Of a stretch of 29,750 nt of DNA, positions 14,929 to 21,825 are shown piece by piece. This DNA comes from a virus: positions 1 to 29,750 of IMG/VR virus record IMGVR_UViG_3300043570_000854, one strand, 5' to 3'. Under the pieces are notes generated by a model. The model ran no database searches and was not told where the DNA came from. It saw only the letters and a program-made list of their open reading frames with translations. Position 1 is the stretch's first letter. Every line of letters begins with the position of its first letter. Made by a program: the position numbers and the translations under genes.

Positions 14929-14955
14929 CTTCTAAACAAAACTATAGTATAAATA
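14925..14955 (+). promoter_or_regulatory. tmRNA promoter, dual sigma70 / late type
   Basis: TTGACT (14925-14930), 17 bases, TATAAA (14948-14953), extended to TATAAATA (14948-14955). The same -10 region therefore fits both the host sigma70 pattern and the T4-type late consensus exactly. The predicted start, about 14960, coincides with the first bases of the tmRNA acceptor piece. Confidence 0.82.
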
Positions 14956-14959
14956 GAAT

Positions 14960-15372
14960 ATCAGTTGTTGATACAAACTGAATGCTGCGTAGGACAGGGG
15001 TGCAACTCCCCTCGCCTCCACCATAAGCACTGCTCCGATAGAGGGTTCAGTCGCCGAAAAGGGCAGTGCTTATGATGGGGGCGTACTTAGGATTCGACTG
15101 CGAGTTGAAGGCGAGAGTAGACTGATTGCTTGGGTAAAGTGCCCACAAAAAGTAAATGCAAACGATAACGTTGCCTTTGCCCTTGCTGCGTAAGCAGTAA
15201 GTCATTGGGTTTTCGGCGGTTTCCCTCGAAACAGAATAAACCGCCAACCGTTCTAATTTAGCGGTGAAAAGAGACTATCAGGGGTCTCGAAACCCTAAAT
15301 ATAATGCACCTTTGAAAAAAAGTGCCCAGTGTAGGGAGTCACTGGATAATCCTCTCTCCAGTTCAACAATCC
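14960..15372 (+). ncRNA. ssrA: Two-piece, circularly permuted tmRNA
   Basis: The acceptor piece comes first: T stem AGGGG/CCCCT with loop TGCAACT (14996-15012), acceptor strand CGCCTCC (15013-15019), then ACCA. After a 53-base spacer the coding piece starts at 15077 with GGGGGCG, which pairs fully with CGCCTCC and includes the G3-U70 pair that identifies alanine tRNAs. GGATTCGACT follows, as in all tmRNAs. CTGCG (after GATTCGA) pairs with CGTAG before the T arm. The tag starts at GCA 15158 and reads ANDNVAFALAA, stop TAA 15191-15193 in a GTAA loop closed by an 8-bp stem. Pseudoknots are visible at 15271-15296 and 15326-15359. TTGTTGA (14965-14971) can pair with TCAACAA (15363-15369), which would join the two pieces; ends are inferred from this. 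It rescues stalled ribosomes and tags their products for proteolysis. Confidence 0.93.
15023..15073 (+). repeat. Inverted repeat in the tmRNA intervening spacer
   Basis: ATAAGCACTGC (15023-15033) and GCAGTGCTTAT (15063-15073) are perfect 11-base inverted repeats. They overlap the end of the CCA and lie three bases before the coding piece. They extend the acceptor stem into one long precursor hairpin that must be cut to free the CCA end and the coding-piece 5' end. Confidence 0.9.
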
Positions 15373-15383
15373 GAGGAATAGAG

Positions 15384-16004
15384 ATGCCTTCCTTCAATAA
15401 GAAGACATTGAAAGTTCTTTCTGCATTTTTACTAGTAATTGTAACATATTGTATATCATTGAGTTATGCAAAAGAAAGAATCGAAGACACCGCAATGGAA
15501 TACACTGTCGGTGGATATGAGAAAGTCGAAAGCGTAAAACGACAAAAACAAGAAATCTTACAAAAACAAGAAGAAATTATACAAACTAAAATTCAAAAAG
15601 AAAAAAAGAAATACCTGTCACAAAACTCTCAGGCAATAACTTGCCTAGCAGACAACATCTACTACGAAGCAGGTAATGAACCCAGAAAGGGTAAAATCGC
15701 GGTTGCTGGTGTCACAATGAATCGTGCACGCAATCCAAAATATCCATCAAACGTTTGCTCTGTCGTTTATCAGAGAACAAGTAGGGTCTGTCAGTTCAGT
15801 TGGACGTGTATGCGTCGACCTGCTAAAGACCCAGTATTATATGCTGAAGCAAAAGATATTGCGAAAAAAGTATTGACTTCTGAGATCAATACGCGTATAG
15901 TAGTTAATAATAACGTGTTGTTCTACCATGCGGATTATGTCAATCCAGGTTGGAAATTACAACGAGTTACTAAAATCGGTAGACATATTTTTTACGCAGG
16001 ATAG
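15384..16004 (+). CDS. SleB/CwlJ-type cell wall hydrolase, membrane-anchored
   Basis: 206 residues. The ATG at 15384 follows GAGG at good spacing and lies just after the tmRNA; the frame extends upstream to 15264 but only through tmRNA. Residues ~9-28 form a hydrophobic signal or anchor segment, preceded by Lys residues. A charged coiled coil (about 40-78) comes next, rich in Lys, Gln and Glu. The hydrolase_2 (SleB) domain follows at about 85-206, with CLADNIYYEAGNEP (likely catalytic Glu), GVTMNRA and the C-terminal YHADYVNPGW block. It should cleave peptidoglycan from the periplasm. The role may be lysis or wall remodelling. Four domain cysteines may form disulfides. Placement outside the tail block argues for lysis rather than entry. 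Confidence 0.85.
   Translation: MPSFNKKTLKVLSAFLLVIVTYCISLSYAKERIEDTAMEYTVGGYEKVESVKRQKQEILQKQEEIIQTKIQKEKKKYLSQNSQAITCLADNIYYEAGNEPRKGKIAVAGVTMNRARNPKYPSNVCSVVYQRTSRVCQFSWTCMRRPAKDPVLYAEAKDIAKKVLTSEINTRIVVNNNVLFYHADYVNPGWKLQRVTKIGRHIFYAG
15873..15901 (+). promoter_or_regulatory. Possible sigma70-like promoter inside the SleB gene
   Basis: TTGACT (15873-15878), 17 bases, TATAGT (15896-15901). Located about 100 bases ahead of gp33, it would allow gp33-gp59 expression apart from the tmRNA promoter. It lies in coding sequence; chance is possible. Confidence 0.45.
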
Positions 16005-16007
16005 ATT

Positions 16008-16274
16008 ATGACAACGGAAGAAATTCCACTAACTGATGAGTTTTTAATTACAAAGCAATTTAAGACAGCAGCAGAGTTTTCCATCTTTATTGAGAAACTT
16101 GCAAGAGAATCTAGAACACCCTGTATGGATATTCTAATAGACTACTGCGAGAAGCGAAATATTGAGGTGGGCTCTGTTGCTAGTCTCATCAGTTCATCAC
16201 TTAAAGAAAAGATTCGAGTCGAAGCGCAGCAACTCAACATGTTGAAAAACGATGATGGGGTTTTGCCTCTCTAA
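16008..16274 (+). CDS. 33: gp33-like late transcription co-activator
   Basis: 88 residues. T4 gp33 binds the beta flap of host RNA polymerase and links it to the sliding clamp gp45 and the late sigma gp55. The pattern here, SIFIEKLARES-x-x-x-CMDILIDYCEKRNIEVGSVASLISSSLKEKIRVEAQQLNMLK, matches what I recall of short gp33 proteins of marine T4-like phages. The C-terminus ends acidic-then-hydrophobic (NDDGVLPL), which suits a clamp-binding tail. Its position beside gp59 and gp32 matches T4. The gp59 ATG overlaps its stop as TAATG. Confidence 0.8.
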   Translation: MTTEEIPLTDEFLITKQFKTAAEFSIFIEKLARESRTPCMDILIDYCEKRNIEVGSVASLISSSLKEKIRVEAQQLNMLKNDDGVLPL

Positions 16275-16858
16275 TGGACTCACTTCAAGTGTATCAATTG
16301 TATCTCTCATTGAGATTACATTTCACTAGACCTGATTTCGATATTACCAAATCCCGTAAGGGGGTGAAGGTTTCAAGAGAAGCATTTCTGAAACGCAAAG
16401 ACTTATTTGCTCTGCGCAAACTTGCAGAAACAAAAACTAAAACTGAGATCATTGATTTTCTAGTTGCTAATTTTGTGTCTGGGAATCAGTGGGGTGGTGT
16501 CTTCGATGCAGAGGCAAATGAAGTCTATGCAGAGTGGCAGATACGTATGCAGAAATTGGGATACACTTTTAAACAAGATATCCAGACTCTCTATGCAGAC
16601 GGTGATCCATTTGAAGTAATTGACGGACAACATCCTAAAGTAATAAAACTTTATCTTGGTAAAAAGATTTCTCTAGAATCTATTGCTATTTTGGCAAAAA
16701 TAGGTATAATAGAGAATACCGACTATAGTTCTTTATCGAATGATTTTATTTGGAATGACTTCGTGCATTTGGTAAAGAAATATAAACCCTTTGTCAAAAT
16801 TGACAAAGATTACTATATCCGCCAACTAGAACAGGAGATTGGGACGGTGGTACACTAA
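16274..16858 (+). CDS. 59: gp59-like loader of the replicative helicase
   Basis: 194 residues, slightly shorter than T4 gp59 (217). T4 gp59 loads gp41 helicase onto gp32-coated forks. The order of features agrees with T4: VYQLYLSLRLHF near the N-terminus (T4 VYKLYLMIKQHM), a KLAE/FLVANFVSGNQWGGVFDAEA segment, EWQIRMQKLGYTFKQDIQTLY (T4 YIGRLKQIKFKFEEDIRNIY), then HPKVIKLYLGKKISLESIAIL and NDFIWNDFVHLVKKYKPFV. The protein is basic and mostly helical. It sits between gp33 and gp32, as in T4, although the T4 order is 33-59-32 in transcription direction, matching here. Confidence 0.87.
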   Translation: MDSLQVYQLYLSLRLHFTRPDFDITKSRKGVKVSREAFLKRKDLFALRKLAETKTKTEIIDFLVANFVSGNQWGGVFDAEANEVYAEWQIRMQKLGYTFKQDIQTLYADGDPFEVIDGQHPKVIKLYLGKKISLESIAILAKIGIIENTDYSSLSNDFIWNDFVHLVKKYKPFVKIDKDYYIRQLEQEIGTVVH

Positions 16859-16860
16859 CT

Positions 16861-17028
16861 ATGGGTAAGTCTCGTAGAAACGATTATTATGAAGATCGTG
16901 GTTCTGACCGCATTCGTCATAATGAAAAAGACGTAAATAAAATACGTAAAAGCAAAAACAATTTGTATAAATACTATAGTAATCGGGAAGATGATTCCGA
17001 CGACGACTTATATTATGATACAAAGTAA
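16861..17028 (+). CDS. Small charged hypothetical protein
   Basis: 55 residues, starting two bases after the gp59 stop. The N-terminal half is basic with Arg, Lys and Tyr (MGKSRRNDYYEDRGSDRIRH). The C-terminal part is acidic (NREDDSDDDLYYDTK). It lacks hydrophobic residues and is likely disordered. No ribosome site of its own; coupled to gp59. A TATAAATA motif lies within it. Function unknown; position between gp59 and gp32 hints at a replication accessory role, but this is only context. Confidence 0.6.
   Translation: MGKSRRNDYYEDRGSDRIRHNEKDVNKIRKSKNNLYKYYSNREDDSDDDLYYDTK
16966..16973 (+). promoter_or_regulatory. T4-type late promoter motif TATAAATA ahead of gp32
   Basis: It matches the full T4 late consensus and lies about 90 bases upstream of the gp32 start, inside the small 55-residue ORF. 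It could raise gp32 expression late in infection. Confidence 0.5.
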
Positions 17029-17063
17029 AAACAACATACAACGCAAACATAAGGACAATACAT

Positions 17064-17990
17064 ATGTCAAATAATTCACTATCTGACCTCCGCAAGAATC
17101 GCGGAAATTTCGACTCACTCATGAAGGCAGTTGAGTCAATCGCAAACCCCACTACAGAAAAGCGTGGAGACGATGATCGTTTCTGGAAACCGACTGTCGA
17201 TAAGGCAGGCAACGGTCAAGCAGTGCTTCGTTTCCTCCCTGCTCCTGCAGGTGAAGAACTTCCTTGGGTTCGCATTTGGGACCATGGTTTCCAAGGTCCA
17301 ACTGGTAAGTGGTATATCGAAAATTCGCTTACTACCCTTAACAAACCCGATCCTGTTGGCGAACTGAATTCCGAACTTTGGAACTCAGGTATCGAAGCGA
17401 ACAAGGAAATTGCTCGTAAGCAAAAGCGTCGCCTTTCTTACATCTCCAACGTTCTTGTGATTCGCGATCCCGCAAATCCAGAGAATGAAGGTAAGGTCTT
17501 CCTCTACAAGTATGGTAAGAAGATCTTCGATAAGATTAAGGACGTGATGCAACCGACGTTTGAAGACGAGAAGCCTGTTAATCCGTTCGACCTTTGGGAA
17601 GGTGCTAACTTCAAGTTGCGCATTCGTCAGGTAGAAGGTTATCGTAACTACGATAAGTCAGAATTCGACGGTGCAACTCCCCTCGACGATAACGAAGATA
17701 AGTTGGAGCAGATTTGGGGTAAGACCCATTCGCTTAATGCGTTCCTGGATCCTTCAAACTTCAAGTCATATGACGAACTGAAGAACAAGTTGAGTGCTGT
17801 TCTCTCAACTGGTGCTCGTGTTCCTACTGCAGAAAGGACTACTCCTCTCGATGCTGAAGACGAACTGTTCGTTGAAACTAAGATGAAGTCTGCACCAGCA
17901 GCGTCCAAGGCGAGTGATACTCCGCCATGGAATACTGATGATGATGAAGATGACACGATGAGTTATTTCTCGAGTCTCGCAGACGACTAA
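17064..17990 (+). CDS. 32: gp32-like single-stranded DNA-binding protein
   Basis: 308 residues (T4 gp32 has 301). gp32 coats ssDNA during replication, recombination and repair. The basic N-terminal region (SDLRKNRGNF) fits the cooperativity domain. The OB core keeps DHGF-x-GPTGKWYIENS, KQKRRLSYISNVLVIRDPANPENEGKV, KYGKKIFDKI, WEGANFKLRIRQVEGYRNYDKSEF and FKSYDEL. The C-terminus is the acidic tail that binds partner proteins (NTDDDEDDT, SSLADD). The protein has no cysteine at all, so the zinc site of T4 gp32 (His and three Cys) is absent; its loop reads SLTTLNKPDPVGEL. AAGGA precedes the ATG. Codon use is more GC-rich than in the radical SAM genes. Confidence 0.95.
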   Translation: MSNNSLSDLRKNRGNFDSLMKAVESIANPTTEKRGDDDRFWKPTVDKAGNGQAVLRFLPAPAGEELPWVRIWDHGFQGPTGKWYIENSLTTLNKPDPVGELNSELWNSGIEANKEIARKQKRRLSYISNVLVIRDPANPENEGKVFLYKYGKKIFDKIKDVMQPTFEDEKPVNPFDLWEGANFKLRIRQVEGYRNYDKSEFDGATPLDDNEDKLEQIWGKTHSLNAFLDPSNFKSYDELKNKLSAVLSTGARVPTAERTTPLDAEDELFVETKMKSAPAASKASDTPPWNTDDDEDDTMSYFSSLADD

Positions 17991-17993
17991 ATG

Positions 17994-18024
17994 AAAAGGG
18001 GGACTTAATCGTCCCCCTTTTTTT
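17994..18024. terminator. Bidirectional terminator between gp32 and tape-measure genes
   Basis: AAAAGGGGGAC (17994-18004) pairs with GTCCCCCTTTT (18011-18021); the plus strand ends in T7, the minus strand in TTTT. It lies between convergent genes and overlaps the stop of the minus-strand gene by two bases. Confidence 0.93.
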
Positions 18025-20953
18025 ATCCGAAAGATCTTCTATTTTGGAACCGTTGCCAACTACTGTCTTCAGTTCTGACCGTATCCATTGGTAGAGAACC
18101 GCCACCATTATTTTGTTGTGGTGGAGCAGGTTGTTGAATTACAGTCGGCGGCGGAACATTAATGACTGGTGCAGTATCTTCTTTTGCACTTTCTGTCATC
18201 TCTTTTAGATTTGCCGCACCGCTATTATTTCCTGTTTCTAGATTACTCTTGGTAACAGGATTGGTTTTAATAGACCCTGCAGTATTCGGTGAGAATATCT
18301 CTGGACCATTTTCACCAACAAGATAAGAACCATTAGCAGATACAGGACCACCTGCTGCTCTTGCTCCGTCGACGGATTGAGTTGATCCCTCCGTCGATTC
18401 TTCGTTATTTTCATTGGCAATATCTCTTGCTGCAAGAGCAGCATCAATCCCAAACGATGCAGCAGTTCCTGCTCCCCCTGCTAAAAATCCAACACCACCA
18501 GCAAGTCCTGATGCAACTTCTCCTGCAGCACCTAAGAAGTCACCTTTCATCAGGCGACCAGCACCAAAGGCAAGACCAGCGCCAACACCAAGAAGCGGAA
18601 TTTTCTTCAGCAGAGATTTACCTGCTGCTTTACCTGCTATCTTCGCTCCACCCTTGCCTGCTGCTTTAGTAATTCCCTTGCCAGCGGAAGATGCCATTGC
18701 TTTCTCAGCAACATTACTAATCGCACCCTTTGCCTTTCCAAGCATATTCATACCACCTTTGGCAATTTTACCAATGGTGCTTCCCTTATCGACTTCTTTG
18801 CCGATAACTCCAGATGCTTTACCAAACATCCCTTTACCAAATTGAGATGCCTTTCCAAGAATCCCCTTACCCTTTTCGGCGACTCCTGCAGCGCGATCTC
18901 TATACAATTTACCGATTCGAGATTGCCTTGCAGCACCACTCAGAGTCTTACCGTTTTTGTCTACCAGTTGCTCTGCGGCAATACCTCTGTTCTTGATGAC
19001 GTCGGTTGCTTTACTACGCAAAGCACCTACGCGATCTGAGATAAAGTCTGTCGCCTTGCTCTTTATTGCATTTGCGCGACTTACAACTTTTCCTGCCGCA
19101 CCTTCTACAACGGTTGTTCCTTTGTTGAAATATCCTTGTGCTTTATCTGCAAATCTGGAAAGTCCTGGAGAATATCTCTGATTCTTGAGACCAGTTAGTA
19201 GTTTCTGTCCGCCAGATTTGAATCCAGCATATGCCCCAGTTATTCCGCCAAGTAGAGATCCTCCACCACCTTGCGACCCAGAATCATCTTGCGAACCATT
19301 GCCAGTTGCAGGGGTTTCTGGTGTTACTCTAGAATTTGCTGATTCCGTACCACCGATCACTACTTTTGGAGTAGATTTTTCTTTTGCTTCTACCTTCGCC
19401 GATAGTTTTTCAGCGTTTTGCCTGTCGATGTTTTCTGCACGTTTTTGTGCATCAGCAGCTGCTTGTTCTGCCTCTGCTTGTGCTACTTTGTTACGATTCA
19501 TAACTTCTTTTACATTGGAACTTGGATCCAACTGTTTTTTACCAGAAGGTGCAACACCAGCACGTTTTTTATCGAACAACTTATCCTTGATTTCTATAAT
19601 GATGTCTTTAATTTCATTTAAGATAGATGAAATATCATTTTTATCTTCGGGTACAATTCCACTCTTGGCAGACTGAATCTTTACCTTTGGTTGCTGCGAT
19701 TCTTTGTATTTTGCTTCAAGAGTTTTGTTAATCTCTTCCATTGATACAGGTTTACCATCTTTTCTGTAAGAAAAGTCTTTTTCAGAAGAAGGTTTGATGC
19801 CTTGTTGTTCTAAAATCTTTTTGTGTTCTTCGGTAAGATTTGACATCTTATCAATAGACTTGAATTCTGCAATCGATTGTTTTTCCGACTGATTAGTTTC
19901 TGTCTTGCTCGAATCAGATGCTGAATTATTAGTTTCTGTCTTGCTCGAATCAGATGCTGAATTATTAGTTTCTGTCTTGCTCGAATCAGATGCTGAATTA
20001 TTAGTTTCTGTCTTGCTCGATTCGGAAGTTGAATTATTAGTTTCTGTCTTGCTCGATTCGGAAGTTGAATTATTAGTTTCTGTCTTGCTCGAATCAGATG
20101 CTGAATTATTAGTTTCTGCCTTGCTCGATTCGGAAGTTGACTGATTGTTCACAGACTTATTATTGTCATTTGTTGACTGATTAGTTTCAGTCTTACTATT
20201 AATTGCCTCGGAGAACATTTTCTTCAGGCGATCTACTTCAGAAACTCTTTCATTAGATTGGTTTACTTCGCTACGAATTTCTTCTCGACGAGATTCTTGA
20301 GAATTGAATACCTTTCCAAGCACTCCGTTCTGCGGAGTTAATCCTTTTTTGAATCCTGTTGTGAATTCACTACCAAAGTTTTTGAAACCTTCGATCAATC
20401 CTTTAGTTGGCGTTCCTTCTCTTCCAGGTTCCTTTGAGTTTCCGAAAAACTCTTGCTTCAATCTATTGACGAATGTGTCGTCTTTTCCTTCTAAGGTGAG
20501 ACCTTCTGCCTTGAAGCGTTCGTCTAGAGATTTGTTTTGTAATTCTTTACCGATGTCGCCAAGTTCTCTTGGTCCACCACTCTCGCTTCTAGCAATCATT
20601 TTTGCTGCGAGGTCATTGATTTCTTTTAGAGATTTCTTAAACTCTTCTACGGTCTTGAATTGCAATTTTGTGATTGCATCCAAGGTGTCTTCCATGAGTT
20701 TCTTATCTTGAGATTCTAATGATCTGATTGCCTCGGTAGTATTCTTATCAATAGATTCAATAAAACTGTCGATCAATCTTGCTGATGCTTGCTTATCTGC
20801 AGGTCTATTTTTATTGACATCAAGAACCTTGCGAATTTCAGAAAACAATTTGTCCTTGTCTCCAGATTGCATTGGTTTTGCCCCAGAACTTGAATTGTTC
20901 TTGGCGGTTTCTATGACCGTAGCAAATCTTTCTGATGCGGACTTGGTTTCCAT
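18023..20953 (-). CDS. Tail tape-measure protein
   Basis: 976 residues. The N-terminal ~350 residues are charged and helical. Then comes a 7-unit, 12-residue repeat (SSKTETNNSASD type). A coiled-coil stretch rich in Ala, Glu and Lys follows (about 500-550), then many short glycine/lysine/alanine repeats (KGKGILGKASQFGKGMFGKA). A hydrophobic, possibly membrane-active segment lies at about 790-860 (IPLLGVGAGLAFGAG, LAGGVGFLAGGAG). The C-terminal GGPVSANGSYLVGENGPEIFSP is a motif widely found in tape-measure proteins. It sets tail length inside the tube and probably enters the host membrane at ejection. It is longer than T4 gp29 (590). It follows gp51 and gp26 genes as hub genes do in T4, with a TAATG overlap to gp51. 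Confidence 0.85.
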   Translation of the reverse strand: METKSASERFATVIETAKNNSSSGAKPMQSGDKDKLFSEIRKVLDVNKNRPADKQASARLIDSFIESIDKNTTEAIRSLESQDKKLMEDTLDAITKLQFKTVEEFKKSLKEINDLAAKMIARSESGGPRELGDIGKELQNKSLDERFKAEGLTLEGKDDTFVNRLKQEFFGNSKEPGREGTPTKGLIEGFKNFGSEFTTGFKKGLTPQNGVLGKVFNSQESRREEIRSEVNQSNERVSEVDRLKKMFSEAINSKTETNQSTNDNNKSVNNQSTSESSKAETNNSASDSSKTETNNSTSESSKTETNNSTSESSKTETNNSASDSSKTETNNSASDSSKTETNNSASDSSKTETNQSEKQSIAEFKSIDKMSNLTEEHKKILEQQGIKPSSEKDFSYRKDGKPVSMEEINKTLEAKYKESQQPKVKIQSAKSGIVPEDKNDISSILNEIKDIIIEIKDKLFDKKRAGVAPSGKKQLDPSSNVKEVMNRNKVAQAEAEQAAADAQKRAENIDRQNAEKLSAKVEAKEKSTPKVVIGGTESANSRVTPETPATGNGSQDDSGSQGGGGSLLGGITGAYAGFKSGGQKLLTGLKNQRYSPGLSRFADKAQGYFNKGTTVVEGAAGKVVSRANAIKSKATDFISDRVGALRSKATDVIKNRGIAAEQLVDKNGKTLSGAARQSRIGKLYRDRAAGVAEKGKGILGKASQFGKGMFGKASGVIGKEVDKGSTIGKIAKGGMNMLGKAKGAISNVAEKAMASSAGKGITKAAGKGGAKIAGKAAGKSLLKKIPLLGVGAGLAFGAGRLMKGDFLGAAGEVASGLAGGVGFLAGGAGTAASFGIDAALAARDIANENNEESTEGSTQSVDGARAAGGPVSANGSYLVGENGPEIFSPNTAGSIKTNPVTKSNLETGNNSGAANLKEMTESAKEDTAPVINVPPPTVIQQPAPPQQNNGGGSLPMDTVRTEDSSWQRFQNRRSFG
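19893..20144 (-). repeat. 36-bp tandem repeat in the tape-measure gene, 7 units
   Basis: Seven head-to-tail 36-base units encode a 12-residue Ser/Thr/Asn-rich repeat SSK(T/A)ETN(N/Q)S(A/T)S(D/E). Units differ at a few bases (gaatcagatgct versus gattcggaagtt), giving two alternating subtypes. There are no spacers, so this is not a CRISPR. The repeat likely forms a flexible linker. Confidence 0.95.
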
Positions 20954-21111
20954 TAATACTGCTGCCTTTGTTTATCTGCTTTTTCTTTTAAGTGCATTGC
21001 CAATAAACCAACATAAACTTCCCTTTCCCAAGGAATCATATTTTCAAGTTCACTTAACGAATATTTATGTTCGTGCATTAAAATAAAGTTGGTCTTATAA
21101 TGATTCCTCAA
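20953..21111 (-). CDS. 51: gp51-like baseplate hub assembly protein
   Basis: About 52 residues, start uncertain. The core HEHKYSLSELENMIPWEREVYVGLLAMHLKEK resembles the short gp51-type proteins of marine T4-like phages (a (H/Y)-x-(K/Y)-S-x-x-ELE-x-M-(I/M)-P-(W/F)-ER-x-IY pattern). The frame is open up to 21183, but those codons are out-of-frame gp26 sequence. TTG at 21111 keeps the likely NHYKTNFILM beginning; the first in-frame ATG is at 21078. A GAGGA lies just after the TTG with no normal start at good distance, so a rare start codon or a sequence error is possible. T4 gp51 catalyses hub assembly. It lies between gp26 and the tape measure, joined to the latter by TAATG. Confidence 0.65.
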   Translation of the reverse strand: MRNHYKTNFILMHEHKYSLSELENMIPWEREVYVGLLAMHLKEKADKQRQQY

Positions 21112-21128
21112 GTTATCATGAGAAAGGG

Positions 21129-21809
21129 TTATTCGAAAAAACTTTCTACGCCATCGAGGAAAATAACATTGTGCGTCGAACAACTAGGACAATTATAATC
21201 AATCTTGTGTTCAATTCTGGGCATAGAAAGGAAGAATTCTGTAATCTTCTTAAACTGCTCAGAAGTTAAATTGTCAACAAATTGCTCTACTTCTTTTCTT
21301 TGGATGTCCTTGGTCGTGAAGACTTCATCTGCGGTATATACACTATCGATACATGAAACGACCAAATCATATGTTGTCGAATCACCTTTCATATCGAGTG
21401 CAGTTGGATACCGCATAATAACTCCAAGACCATTACTGAGATCAATCTTGTTTGTATGACCTTCAGTAATTGTAGGTTTGATTGATGTCAAATCAAGTTC
21501 TGCTGGAGTTTTGTGTCCGCACTCTCCGCATACCAAATTAAACTCTGTAACTTGTCCGATTGATTCAGAGCGAAGTTTAATAAAGATATTCTGAAGTTCA
21601 AAGAATGGGAGATCTTTACCGATCAGTTTACCGAAACTGCAAACTTCGACGATTTCTTGCATCGCGTTTAACATTTCGTTTTGATCTTCTGATTCTGATG
21701 CCAAAATCAGTAGTTTTTCTTCTCTGACCAAGAATGGTCTGAATTTAACTCGTTCTTTACTTCCAATCATATCAACGTGAAACGTTGGTGTTTCCATAAC
21801 GGGTAACAT
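21129..21809 (-). CDS. 26: gp26-like baseplate hub protein
   Basis: 226 residues, close to T4 gp26 (208). The N-terminal VKFRPFLVREEKLLILASES resembles T4 gp26 (KYKTRPFTVKEELVLMTSKE) and fits the T4_baseplate family. FELQNIFIKLRSESIGQ is a second family pattern. A zinc-ribbon-like set of cysteines, CGECGHKT (about 136) and CPSCSTHN (about 210), probably binds zinc. It is a hub component or chaperone needed for baseplate assembly. AGGAG lies upstream of the ATG. It is part of the minus-strand tail operon. Confidence 0.85.
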   Translation of the reverse strand: MLPVMETPTFHVDMIGSKERVKFRPFLVREEKLLILASESEDQNEMLNAMQEIVEVCSFGKLIGKDLPFFELQNIFIKLRSESIGQVTEFNLVCGECGHKTPAELDLTSIKPTITEGHTNKIDLSNGLGVIMRYPTALDMKGDSTTYDLVVSCIDSVYTADEVFTTKDIQRKEVEQFVDNLTSEQFKKITEFFLSMPRIEHKIDYNCPSCSTHNVIFLDGVESFFE

Positions 21810-21825
21810 AATATTCTCCTAATAA

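Noticed and set aside
15264-15383. Extension of the wall-hydrolase frame to an upstream ATG
   Set aside because: The added codons fall in the tmRNA coding piece and break the expected N-terminal signal segment; the ATG at 15384 has a good ribosome site.
19905-20144. Plus-strand ORF with repeated LLESDAELLVSV
   Set aside because: It is the mirror of the 36-bp repeat in the tape-measure gene; the repeat keeps the opposite frame open by chance.
19893-20144. CRISPR-like regular repeats of 36 bases
   Set aside because: Units are directly adjacent with no spacers and translate to a clean 12-residue protein repeat.
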